DNA of 64,000 nucleotides from Lentzea alba (GTDB lineage Bacteria; Actinomycetota; Actinomycetes; Mycobacteriales; Pseudonocardiaceae): assembly GCF_011067745.1 (NCBI RefSeq), contig NZ_JAAMPJ010000005.1:278965-342964 (forward strand). The letters run 5' to 3'. Numbering within the stretch: the first letter of the stretch is position 1; each line of letters starts with the position of its first letter. The position numbers and the translations under genes are program-made. This document shows positions 16,021 through 23,913 of the stretch, piece after piece. A model generated the notes under the pieces. It searched no databases. It had not been told where the DNA came from and saw nothing but the letters and a program-made list of their open reading frames with translations.

Positions 16021-17388
16021 TTGACTGACAACGAGCGAGACGATCCGCGCAGCGCCGCAGAGGGCACGAGCAGCGACCTCACTGCCGAGGAGCTAGCCGA
16101 CTACCAACTGGGCGGGGAGACCGGCGGCGAGATCGGCACCGAGTCAGACACTGGTCGTGACCCGTTCTTCGTGTCGAGGAAGTCCGCGGCGGTGTTCAAG
16201 CACAGCCTCCTGAAGAGCTACTTTCCCAAGTTTGCTGGCAAGGCCGGTTCAACAGAGGCAGACAAACGCCTCGTGTATATCGACACCCACGCCGGACCGG
16301 GCGAGTACGAAGACGGCACTCCCGGAAGCCCTCTCTTGATCGCGAAGAACGTGACCGGGATGTTGGGCGCGTCCGGAGCTGCGCATCGGGACATCGCGTG
16401 CATGTTCGTCGAGGCCAGGCGCAGCCACCATGAACACCTGCAGACGGTGTTGAAGCAGCACATGCCGGCGGAGTCCCATTGGCGAGCACGACGCGGCAAA
16501 GCCAGCGATCACTTGGACGAGGCACTGACGTTCGCGGGTAACGCACCGCTGTTCATGTTCATCGATCCGTACGGCCTCGGCCCTACCTTCGACGAAGTGG
16601 TACGCGTGCTCAAACGCCCCCGCGTTGGACGAGGAAGCAAGACCGAGATCTTGCTCAACTTCATCTCCATGGCTTTTTCCCGCGCGGGAGGCTTCCTCAA
16701 CAGTGACGCGCCCACTTCCCAGCAAACGACCACTCTGGACCGGCTGGATCTGGTCCTCGGCGGAGCCTGGTGGCGCGACGTCTATCTAGGTGCACCCACA
16801 GGCGGCCAAGCCGTGAGCAAGCTGGTCAGGGAGTACGCGCGCCGCATCTGCAGGGCGGTCGGCCAACGTGCGCAGGTGGGCGTCCCGCAGCGGTGCGAAG
16901 CGACACTGATTCCGGTCTGGAACACCCTGGAGCAGGACGTCCCCGTCTACTGGCTGGTCCACTTCACCTTCCACCCTCACGGCAAGTGGTGCATCGCCGA
17001 AGCGGCTGCGAAGGCCAACACGACCTGGCGCCAGACAAACCACCAGCTCACGCTCACCAAGCGTCTCGCCCGTGAGGCCGACACAGGCCAGGAGGACCTG
17101 TTCGCCGGAGCGCTGGTTCCACAGATCACCGAGGAAGAGCACGCACGTGCCGAAGAGGATCTTCAGAAGCGATGGATTGGGACGATCAGCGAGAACATCA
17201 AGGGTCTCGTAGGCACTCGACCTCGTCTCGACGTGTGCAGGGACATGGATGCGATCTTCGGGGCGACGCTCGGACTTGCTGACGGCAAGCACGTGCGAAA
17301 GGCCTGGGACCTGTTGGCTCAGCAAGGTCTCGTTGATCGTCGCGAAACCGGCAAGCCCATCGAGAAGCAGTCGATACGACGGGTCTGA
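16021..17388 (+). CDS. tcmP: Three-Cys-motif partner protein TcmP
   Basis: A 455-residue protein matching TcmP, the family found beside DUF5131 proteins. Recognisable parts are DPFFVSRKSAAVFKHSLLKSYF near 42-64, YIDTHAGPGEY at 86-96, MFVEARRSHHEHL, and FIDPYGLGP around 180-188. The G-rich loop after a strand ending in Asp and the DPYG motif resemble a Rossmann nucleotide or SAM-binding fold; this is inference. The start is TTG 16021, supported by GGAGG seven bases upstream. The last 90 residues look like a winged-helix tail. Possible functions include nucleic acid or tRNA modification in defence; none is proven. Confidence 0.85.
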   Translation: MTDNERDDPRSAAEGTSSDLTAEELADYQLGGETGGEIGTESDTGRDPFFVSRKSAAVFKHSLLKSYFPKFAGKAGSTEADKRLVYIDTHAGPGEYEDGTPGSPLLIAKNVTGMLGASGAAHRDIACMFVEARRSHHEHLQTVLKQHMPAESHWRARRGKASDHLDEALTFAGNAPLFMFIDPYGLGPTFDEVVRVLKRPRVGRGSKTEILLNFISMAFSRAGGFLNSDAPTSQQTTTLDRLDLVLGGAWWRDVYLGAPTGGQAVSKLVREYARRICRAVGQRAQVGVPQRCEATLIPVWNTLEQDVPVYWLVHFTFHPHGKWCIAEAAAKANTTWRQTNHQLTLTKRLAREADTGQEDLFAGALVPQITEEEHARAEEDLQKRWIGTISENIKGLVGTRPRLDVCRDMDAIFGATLGLADGKHVRKAWDLLAQQGLVDRRETGKPIEKQSIRRV

Positions 17389-17492
17389 CCAAGCCAGTCG
17401 CAGCATCTCTGGTTGCTCGAACGCTGCGGAGTCGCACGACCGCCACAAGCACATTCAGCGACAGCAAGGGCAACCTCGGAAGGAAGCCTCGG

Positions 17493-18347
17493 TTACGCCC
17501 CATCTTTCGGGTCAGCGGGATCGAATGTTCTGAACCCGCCAGGCGGCACGCATCTACCCAGCAGCGTCATGTTCTCTAGATGGTTGCGCGTGAAGATCTC
17601 GGTGTAGACCATCCGGTCCTCGAGCGACTGCCGCCTGCCATCCAGTCGAAAGTCCGCCCAGGCCTGGATCTCCGGCGCGATGGCGACGCCCCTCAGGTCT
17701 GCCGTGATCTCCCCTGGCCGCAGCGCCCGGCTGGCCGTGAAGCGCGCGAGCACCAGTTCTTGCTCGATGTGGCTGTACGGTTTGACGGTCTCGTCGAACT
17801 CGATTGTGACGCCACCCGGCGGCGCGATCCGAACGCGGTGCTCGTCAACACGACCGAGCCCGACATGCAGCTCCCGGTGGCGGTCTTTGCGGGCCAGTTC
17901 GTTGACCCACCAGGTCAGGTTGCTTTCAGGACCCCACGGGGACTGGTAGGGCTGTCCCTTCTCAAGTGCCTCGATGATGTGCGTCGGCAACATCGTGAGG
18001 CGTTTGGCCTGACTCTTGAAATCATCTGGAGTTGAGCAGATCGGGAACTGAATGCGCCCAGCCTGCGGTGGTGGATTCTCGCCGGTGATCGCGGCGGCCA
18101 GGGCATAGATCGCGTTGTCGAGCGACGCCCGCAGCGCTGCCAGCCACTCCGAGAAGATTAGAGCCAGCTCGACCGGCGCAGGCTCGCGCATGACCGCCAA
18201 GATCTCCAGCGTGCGGGAATCGACCCTGCGGACATCTACATCCCACGGATGCACTGAGATGTAATTCGCCCAGCACTGAGCGAAGTCCCGACGCTTGACA
18301 CCCACGCGATCCAGCCGTGCGAACGCGCGATCGTAAAGCTCTTGCAC
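17493..18347 (-). CDS. Uncharacterised island protein
   Basis: A 284-residue soluble protein with no signal peptide or helices for membrane insertion. Its middle part (EWLAALRASLDNAIYALAAA) has the hydrophobic helix pattern seen in HEPN-like or AbiV-like helical proteins, but no RxxxxH catalytic motif can be assigned with confidence. The C-terminal half is beta-rich. GTG 18347 is the start. It converges on tcmP (104-bp gap). I do not recognise the family. Confidence 0.6.
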   Translation of the reverse strand: MQELYDRAFARLDRVGVKRRDFAQCWANYISVHPWDVDVRRVDSRTLEILAVMREPAPVELALIFSEWLAALRASLDNAIYALAAAITGENPPPQAGRIQFPICSTPDDFKSQAKRLTMLPTHIIEALEKGQPYQSPWGPESNLTWWVNELARKDRHRELHVGLGRVDEHRVRIAPPGGVTIEFDETVKPYSHIEQELVLARFTASRALRPGEITADLRGVAIAPEIQAWADFRLDGRRQSLEDRMVYTEIFTRNHLENMTLLGRCVPPGGFRTFDPADPKDGA

Positions 18348-18419
18348 AGCAACAACACCAGCCTCTCAAGCAGCTCGCGCCTTAATCCTCAGGTCGAGAG
18401 ACACCTCGCATGCCAGAAC

Positions 18420-19463
18420 TCAGGTCAGGGCCGTGAGCGCGCGACACAGCGCGTCGACGTCCACGATGGCCTGACGGCAGCTTGCTTCCGTGATCGTGAG
18501 CCGCTGGCCGATCCGGGCTGTGCTACTCGGCACCCTGGCCAGGTATCTGGCGTCGATCACGCCATCGTTGTGAGTGAACACGTGGCGGGCGGCCCAACTC
18601 TCGCCGAGCCGGCGCCAGGTCGAGGTGTCGAGCACGGCGCGCAGATCCGCGTGGCCGGCGGCGACGAACAGGTCGGCGGTGTCATCGAGGCGCTGGAAAA
18701 TGTTGCCCTTACCGTTGAGGCGCGTCGCGGCGTCGACCACAGCTGCGCGGAACACCGCACTTGCCAACGTCTCCACGATGCCAACGAGGTTCTCCAGCGT
18801 GTCTACCCAAATGCGGGTGAACACGCCCTGCTCGCGCAGGGTCGCCACCGCGTCCGCAGGAAGCTGAGCAAGGCCGTCCAGACGAGCGGTCTCCGCGGCG
18901 AGCGCGTCCGTCGAAACGACATCAGAGGGCAGCACCCCGCACACTGGGCAGAATCGATGTTCACCGAAGACTGCATACCGAAGCGAGCAGTCGACACACT
19001 TCCGCTCCCGGACGAGACGCTCCTCGTCGATTCCGGGCAACGGACGCGGGTAGAACGGTTTGGACCGATACCGGATCTCGATACCAGATCCCGAACGGCG
19101 AGACCGTGACCCCCGGCCGAACACTTCAGCGAACATGTGATCCACCATCTGAACGCTGAGATCAGTTACAGCCTGCAGCGCACGGTCTTTCTGCTGCTGG
19201 GTCATGAACTCCGAGTGCTCGCAGTGGTGACCGCAGTACACACACCATAGGAAGAGGTCGTCCGGCAGCTTCTCGTAGTCGATCATGCTGACCCTGAACA
19301 CCTGATCGCAGCTCGGGCACTGCCGTCCGAAGAAGCCGTGCTCATCGCCCGGCATGCTGACCTTCAGCTCAACACGATCGCCCTGGCCGCGCACGATCTC
19401 GACGCCCTCAGCCATCCGATACCGGTTGAGCTTGCGCCAGCTTCCACCACCTTCGTTCCGCAT
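18420..19463 (-). CDS. Uncharacterised protein with two zinc ribbons
   Basis: About 347 residues from ATG 19463; ATG 19415 is also possible. Four CxxC pairs are visible: CPSCDQVF and CVYCGHH in the first third, then CVDCSLRY and CPVCG in the middle, enough for two zinc-ribbon sites. The C-terminal half is helical (AAVVDAATRLNGKGN, then RHVFTHNDGVIDARY). The RHVFTHN motif recalls the RxxxxH-type HEPN segment, but I would not assign nuclease activity without a structure comparison. It follows the DUF2637 gene in the same direction. Confidence 0.65.
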   Translation of the reverse strand: MRNEGGGSWRKLNRYRMAEGVEIVRGQGDRVELKVSMPGDEHGFFGRQCPSCDQVFRVSMIDYEKLPDDLFLWCVYCGHHCEHSEFMTQQQKDRALQAVTDLSVQMVDHMFAEVFGRGSRSRRSGSGIEIRYRSKPFYPRPLPGIDEERLVRERKCVDCSLRYAVFGEHRFCPVCGVLPSDVVSTDALAAETARLDGLAQLPADAVATLREQGVFTRIWVDTLENLVGIVETLASAVFRAAVVDAATRLNGKGNIFQRLDDTADLFVAAGHADLRAVLDTSTWRRLGESWAARHVFTHNDGVIDARYLARVPSSTARIGQRLTITEASCRQAIVDVDALCRALTALT

Positions 19464-19537
19464 GCCGTGATTGTGCGCCTCAGGTCTGACAATTCGCGCG
19501 CACATTCCTGCCGCGCGACACCACGGACGACGACCAG

Positions 19538-20320
19538 TCAGCAAGCACGCTCGGCGATCACGTTGGCCAGCTCTGCGCGCAACGCCGCCACCAGATCCCG
19601 CGCACGATCCATGCTGATCTTGAGCTCGCTCCGAAGAGAGTCCGCTGAAATAGGCCGCTTGTGCTCCGACCAGTGCCGGGCATCCGCTCGCCGGGCCAGG
19701 TCGAGGTCTGCCAGGTCGGCTTGGACGTCGACCATGTCGTTCGGAACCCGCCCAACGCTGGCAGCGACAACCCCAGCGGGCTGTGATCGACCAGCCTGCG
19801 AGACCGCCTGCAGCATGCCTGGCCCAACCTCGGCCCATCCGATCAGAAGGACCGGGCCAACCGCGTCGAACGCGGCTTTCCCGTAGTCACCGGACAGCAG
19901 CGGGTCCGCCACGTTGAGCGCCAAGGTGACGACGCTGACGAAGAGGGTGAATCGTCGCAGCGGTTGCAGGACCTCGACCGACGCGCTGTGCAAGGCCAAG
20001 TGCCTCGTCGCGAGCAAGAGTCCCAGGACCGAGAGATCAACCGCAGGGGCGATAAGCGGGGCCACCCACACCGGGACGCCGAGCCTCAGAGCGAGGTTGA
20101 GGACGTTCCCGAAGCCGAAGAGGAAGGTGAGCCCGACGACCGTCGCCATGATCACCGTGACCGCCCGCTCGACGTCCTGGAGCATGCCGGAAAGTGCGCC
20201 CGAGGGGCCCGAGTTGAGCCCGAGATCCCTGACCTGCGGCGATTCAGAGCGGCACATCGCGACAGGAGCACTCGACGCATCCTGGACCTGAAGTGCAGAA
20301 ACGGCACTCACCGGCATCAC
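19538..20320 (-). CDS. DUF2637 / Spd-like membrane protein of integrative elements
   Basis: About 260 residues; the domain begins near residue 52 (ERAVTVIMATVVGLTFLFGFG), and four hydrophobic segments run to about residue 170. This matches DUF2637 proteins, which are typical of actinomycete integrative and conjugative elements and plasmids and resemble plasmid-spread (Spd) proteins. The C-terminal tail is helical, possibly DNA-binding (ISADSLRSELKISMDRARDLV looks like a helix-turn-helix). The start could also be the ATG at residue 23. It is the last gene before the tRNA-Lys scar, which fits an element end. Confidence 0.75.
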   Translation of the reverse strand: MMPVSAVSALQVQDASSAPVAMCRSESPQVRDLGLNSGPSGALSGMLQDVERAVTVIMATVVGLTFLFGFGNVLNLALRLGVPVWVAPLIAPAVDLSVLGLLLATRHLALHSASVEVLQPLRRFTLFVSVVTLALNVADPLLSGDYGKAAFDAVGPVLLIGWAEVGPGMLQAVSQAGRSQPAGVVAASVGRVPNDMVDVQADLADLDLARRADARHWSEHKRPISADSLRSELKISMDRARDLVAALRAELANVIAERAC

Positions 20321-20347
20321 CCGGCACCACCGTCGAGGCCGACCCGA

Positions 20348-20393
20348 GGACTCTTAATCAGCGGGTCCGGGGTTCGAGTCCCTGGCGGCGTAC
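20348..20393 (+). repeat. 3' half of tRNA-Lys(CTT): integration (att) scar
   Basis: The segment holds the anticodon loop ACTCTTAATC, the variable region, a complete T arm (CGGGG-TTCGAGT-CCCTG) and the acceptor 3' strand, as in actinobacterial tRNA-Lys(CTT). No D arm or 5' acceptor strand lies upstream, so it is not a functional tRNA. tRNA-targeting integrases use exactly this anticodon-to-3'-end stretch as att core. The copy still precedes a terminator, so it marks the chromosome side of the island's right junction. Confidence 0.8.
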
Positions 20394-20400
20394 TCCGAAA

Positions 20401-20434
20401 AAGCAGGTAGAGATTCGTCTCTACCTGCTTTCTT
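20401..20434 (+). terminator. tRNA-Lys terminator retained at the island junction
   Basis: Perfect 13-bp stem AAGCAGGTAGAGA / TCTCTACCTGCTT with a TTCG tetraloop and a following TCTT. It begins seven bases after the tRNA fragment, the usual place for a tRNA gene terminator. Confidence 0.85.
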
Positions 20435-20552
20435 GCATCTAGTGTCCAACGCCTCGGCGGCGGTGTTCTTCGCCGAACGTGGTTGAGGTCCGTCTGAGCG
20501 GGCATCCGGAGGCAGACGCCGCACCTGAGATTCGGGTGTCGAGGAAGGACAC

Positions 20553-20729
20553 ATGGGCACCGACGACAAGCTCGACGCCAAGGCTGACCAGCTCAAGGGC
20601 AAGGTCAAGGAAGGCGTCGGCGACGCGACCGACGACAGCAGCTTGGAAACCGAGGGCAAGGTCGACCAGGCGAAGGGTCACCTCAGTGAGTCGGCCGAGA
20701 AGGTCAAGGACGCCTTCAAGAAGGACTGA
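20553..20729 (+). CDS. CsbD-family stress protein
   Basis: A 58-residue, very charged protein (MGTDDKLDAKADQLKGKVKE, then DQAKGHLSESAEKVKDAFKKD) with the CsbD repeat pattern of K-G-K and D-K-A-x-G-x. GAGGAAGG lies just before the ATG. CsbD proteins are general-stress proteins of unknown biochemical role. It is the first chromosomal gene after the island edge and is followed by a strong terminator. Confidence 0.88.
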   Translation: MGTDDKLDAKADQLKGKVKEGVGDATDDSSLETEGKVDQAKGHLSESAEKVKDAFKKD

Positions 20730-20745
20730 ACGGCCCACTGCTCTC

Positions 20746-20782
20746 CCCAGGAGCGCGCACCCCGGTGGTGCGCGCTCCTGGG
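20746..20782 (+). terminator. Terminator after the CsbD gene
   Basis: Perfect 15-bp stem, CCCAGGAGCGCGCAC paired with its inverse at 20768-20782, around a seven-base loop. Confidence 0.85.
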
Positions 20783-20934
20783 CGCGTCGGTCGGCGAGCA
20801 CGTCATCTCGGCTCCGAGCCGCTACGGTGAAGGCACAGGGCCGTTGACCGGCTCGTCCACTCGCTTCGTCACCTCCGCGGTCTGTGCGCCCGCCCGCCGT
20901 GGCTCCGCAGCGATCGAAGGAACACGGAGTCCGC

Positions 20935-21399
20935 ATGGCAGTGACCGCGCCCATCAGTGATGACCGGATCCCGCGCGGCCCGAACGCGCCTGTCGCCACG
21001 TCCGAGGGCACGCACGTGCTGGCGGGTGCACTCGAGCGTTATGTGGAGAAGGTCGCCGAGGCTCTCGGCGTGCCGCGCGACGGCATCAGCTTCGAGGTGA
21101 CCGACACCGCGACGGCCTACATCGCCCTCGGCTGCCGTGCTGTGGCTCACCCTGCTCGTGACGTCATGCTCGTCTGGAGCGCGACGCAGGGCTGGGTGGT
21201 GTCGATCGAGACCGATCCCACCGAGCCTCTGATCGTGCTCGCCCGCTCCACCGGGGACATCGTGCAGGCGCCAGAGGTCGTGGCGCGTCTGGTGGCCGAG
21301 TCCATGGGACGCCTCGGTGTCCGGGAGGCCCCAGTGGCAGGCCCGCCGCTGATGGGGTGGTCGGACCTCGCCGAGTGCATGGAACGTTACGCAACCTGA
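20935..21399 (+). CDS. DUF6292-like protein
   Basis: A 154-residue protein with no membrane segment or signal. Its layout (LAGALERYVEKVAEALGV at 25-45, an alpha/beta middle, and a C-terminal LMGWSDLAECMERY) resembles proteins labelled DUF6292 in Pseudonocardiaceae. ATG 20935 is used because upstream codons lack a ribosome site. Function unknown. Confidence 0.6.
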   Translation: MAVTAPISDDRIPRGPNAPVATSEGTHVLAGALERYVEKVAEALGVPRDGISFEVTDTATAYIALGCRAVAHPARDVMLVWSATQGWVVSIETDPTEPLIVLARSTGDIVQAPEVVARLVAESMGRLGVREAPVAGPPLMGWSDLAECMERYAT

Positions 21400-21656
21400 C
21401 ACCCGAGTGGTTGAAACCGTGGACGGCATTTCCGCTGATCAAGGCTGAAAGCGTGTAGTGTCGGTTTTGCCGGGAGCATCTCGCATCTGAGCACTCGAGC
21501 TCACGCCACGCTCGGCGAAACCTGAACCGGTCCTTTTTCGAGCCGGAGCCTCTGTTTCCGTTGCGATCACGGTTGCGGCTGGAGCGGCGAGTCCTCTGTG
21601 GACGTGATCGGTGCCGGAAGTTCCTGCCCGCCCGAACAAACAACGCAAGGACTTGG

Positions 21657-21812
21657 ATGACGACATCGACCTGGACATCCGCTTATGAGCGCAGACTCAA
21701 AATGGTGGAGGACGTGCTGACCGGCCGAACCGAGCTCGACGCCAAGGGCGCACGGCATCTCGCGGTGCACGTGTTGCGCGCGCTGGACCACATTCCCGAG
21801 CGGGTGCGTTGA
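21657..21812 (+). CDS. 51-residue conserved small protein (DUF6307-like)
   Basis: MTTSTWTSAYERRLKMVEDV at the start, ending HVLRALDHIPERVR: an amphipathic helical mini-protein like small actinobacterial proteins labelled DUF6307. Its stop overlaps the TTG start of the transglutaminase-like gene (TTGA), which implies co-translation. Function unknown. Confidence 0.6.
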   Translation: MTTSTWTSAYERRLKMVEDVLTGRTELDAKGARHLAVHVLRALDHIPERVR

Positions 21813-22678
21813 ACTCGCGCCACTACGGCACTGGCGCGACGCAGCTGACGTGGGGCACCCGACTGCTCCGCGTCGGTTGTGCGTTCACCTACCGCGCCGA
21901 AGTGCCCACGCCGGCGGTGTTCCTCGTGCGCCCGCTGTGGAGCGCGGACGTGCGGGTCAGTCAGGAGCACCTGGACGTGCGGCCGGACGTCCCGATGCGG
22001 CACCACCTCGACCTGTACGGCAACCGCAACACCAGGATCGTGCTTCCTCCCGGTCTGTCCACAGTGCACTACAGCGCGTGGGTGGACGTGCCGGACAGGA
22101 CGGAGGACGTGGACGACACCGTGCCGGAGACGCTGCCCGACGGGCTTCCGGACGACGTGCTGCTGTACACGTTGCCCAGCAGGTACTGCGTGTCCGACGT
22201 GCTGGGCGACGAGGCGTGGTCCAGGTTCGGCTCGCATCCGCCCGGTTACGACCGGGTGCGCGAGATCTGCAGGCACGTCCACGAGTCGCTGAGCTTCGGC
22301 TACGGCACCTCCACCGCGTTGTCCACCGCGGCCGACGTCAACGCCGCGGGTTTCGGTGTCTGCCGTGACTTCACGCATCTGGCGATCTCGTTCTGCCGAG
22401 CCCTCAACATCCCGGCCCGGTACGTGTTCGGTTACCTGCCGGACCTGGACGTGCGGCCCGACGGCGCTCCGATGGACTTCGCGGCGTGGATGGAGGTCTG
22501 GCTGGGTGACCGCTGGTGGACCTTCGACCCGCGCAACAACGAGCCCCGCAAGGGACGCGTCGTCATCGGGAGAGGCCGCGACGCCGCGGACGTCGCGATG
22601 GTCACCACGTTCGGCGGCCCGGTGCTCGAGTCGATGGTCGTTCAGGCGGAAGAGGACCTGGCCCCGTCGTGGCGCTGA
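21809..22678 (+). CDS. Transglutaminase-like protein with a replaced catalytic His
   Basis: A 289-residue protein with an N-terminal beta domain and a transglutaminase-like core. The Cys is in AAGFGVCRDFTHLA (near 187) and the late Asp in WWTFDPRNN. At the catalytic His position, where active enzymes read F-H-A-W-x-E, this protein has MDFAAWMEVW, so His is replaced by Ala (codon GCG). Either a different His serves or the enzyme is inactive. The start is TTG 21809, coupled to the 51-residue gene. The rest of the core is intact, so it is not a pseudogene. Confidence 0.82.
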   Translation: MNSRHYGTGATQLTWGTRLLRVGCAFTYRAEVPTPAVFLVRPLWSADVRVSQEHLDVRPDVPMRHHLDLYGNRNTRIVLPPGLSTVHYSAWVDVPDRTEDVDDTVPETLPDGLPDDVLLYTLPSRYCVSDVLGDEAWSRFGSHPPGYDRVREICRHVHESLSFGYGTSTALSTAADVNAAGFGVCRDFTHLAISFCRALNIPARYVFGYLPDLDVRPDGAPMDFAAWMEVWLGDRWWTFDPRNNEPRKGRVVIGRGRDAADVAMVTTFGGPVLESMVVQAEEDLAPSWR

Positions 22679-22760
22679 GCGGGTTCTGTCCGCGGCGGAG
22701 CACGGTGAAGTTACCGAGGGCACGTCGTGCAGCAGCGCAATTCGCGCCTGTGCTCGTTCG

Positions 22761-23095
22761 GTGAACGTGGTGAACACCGACCGGCTGACGTTGCGTCCGT
22801 GGCATGTCGACGACGCACCCGCCGCGCTGGACGTCTACGGCCAGGCCGAGGTGCCCCGCTGGCTCAGTCCCGAAATGGACCAGGTTCCGGACGAGACGGC
22901 CATGAGGTTGCTGCTTTCAGCAGTGGACCGCTGAAAGCGTCCGCCTTCCGGCCCCGGCCGGCCGATGGGCGATCGAGCGCACCGCCGACCGTCAGGTGAT
23001 CGGCGGCGCCCTCCTGCTCCCGCTGCCGCCTGGCCGGGCGGACCTCGACCCGGCCGCACCCGCATCGCCGCGCCCACCCGCTCGCGGCTGACCCG
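22761..23095 (+). pseudogene. GNAT acetyltransferase remnant
   Basis: From GTG 22761 the frame reads NTDRLTLRPWHVDDAPAALD, the classic start of a RimJ/RimL-type GNAT protein, and stops at 22934 after 57 codons. The next frame continues with RWAIERTADRQVIGGALLLP, the following GNAT strands, then breaks again at a TGA near 23090. The acetyl-CoA loop region is missing, so this is a frameshifted and truncated relic. Confidence 0.7.
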
Positions 23096-23215
23096 CGGCT
23101 TGGCGACCTTCGGCTACTGTGGGACGGGTTGGGGTCCAGCCGACGGCATCCGGCCGACGCGGTCCCCGATCCCGTCCGGTCCGGTGGTTCTCCGGCCGGA
23201 GACAGGAGCACCGGC

Positions 23216-23506
23216 TTGCAGCCGGATCGCCAGCCTTCCCCTTCCAGGCCCCGCGCAGCCGTCGACTTCGCCGAAGCACGACTGTCCGCGCAACGAGTGG
23301 AAACCCTCCAACAACGCCAGGCCGCCAGGCGAGTGGCGGAACACGCTCACGATGCGGGCGACTGCCGTGAACTGCTGTCCATGCTCGGCCTGGCGAACCT
23401 GCCACCGGGCTCCTGCGGCAAGGTCTCGCGACACGACCAGCACACCACCCCGACTTTCCCGGAGGCATTCGACGTGTTCCGGCCTGTGGAAGGAGCACGT
23501 GCATGA
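23216..23506 (+). CDS. Small helical protein coupled to the cold-shock gene
   Basis: A 96-residue frame from TTG 23216, chosen because AGGAG lies seven bases upstream. The core (FAEARLSAQRVETLQQRQAA, then HAHDAGDCRELLSMLGL) is an amphipathic helix pair, and the tail is basic. It overlaps the cold-shock gene by four bases (ATGA). Small proteins of this kind often precede csp genes in actinomycetes as far as I recall; no function is known to me. Confidence 0.55.
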   Translation: MQPDRQPSPSRPRAAVDFAEARLSAQRVETLQQRQAARRVAEHAHDAGDCRELLSMLGLANLPPGSCGKVSRHDQHTTPTFPEAFDVFRPVEGARA

Positions 23507-23706
23507 ACCGAGGTACCGTCAAGTGGTTCAGTGGTAGCAAGGGTTTCGGCTTCATCGCGCCCGAGAACGGCGGGCCGGACCTGTTCCTGCACCACTCCGA
23601 GGTGAACGGCTACGCCTTCCAGGGCATCCCGGACAACCAGCAGGTGGAGTTCGAGATCGGCGAGGGCGACAAGGGACCGCGGGCGGTCTCCGTGCGCGTT
23701 CTCTGA
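23503..23706 (+). CDS. Cold-shock protein (CspA family)
   Basis: A 67-residue OB-fold nucleic-acid binder. It starts MNRGTVKWFSGSKGFGFI; RNP1 is KGFGFI and RNP2 is LFLHHS, where most members have VFVHFS. The end (DKGPRAVSVRVL) is typical. It acts as an RNA chaperone in the cytoplasm. Its translation is coupled to the preceding helical protein. Confidence 0.95.
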   Translation: MNRGTVKWFSGSKGFGFIAPENGGPDLFLHHSEVNGYAFQGIPDNQQVEFEIGEGDKGPRAVSVRVL

Positions 23707-23720
23707 TCGGCTGACGAACC

Positions 23721-23744
23721 GGCGGCCGGTCTCGGCCGGCCGCC
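23721..23744 (+). terminator. Terminator after the cold-shock gene
   Basis: Stem GGCGGCCGG / CCGGCCGCC with a six-base loop, 15 bp after the stop. Confidence 0.75.
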
Positions 23745-23913
23745 GACCCGGCCGAGTGTCGTCCACTGTGGACTCGGTGGAGAGGAACCGGATTCCGTGC
23801 GGTGCGGAGTTTCGCCACCCGGCACACGGGTAGCCATCAATTCCGAGTGACCTACACCGATCGCCCCAGACCCCGGCGGCGGAGAGGCAGCTGCCGTCCT
23901 GGAGGTGCGTGAC

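Noticed and set aside
17493..19463. HEPN ribonuclease domains in the two unknown island proteins
   Set aside because: Short resemblances to RxxxxH-type motifs exist, but surrounding conservation is too weak to claim the fold from sequence alone.
20348..20393. An intact tRNA-Lys gene
   Set aside because: No D arm or 5' acceptor strand precedes it; only the anticodon-loop-to-3'-end part is present.
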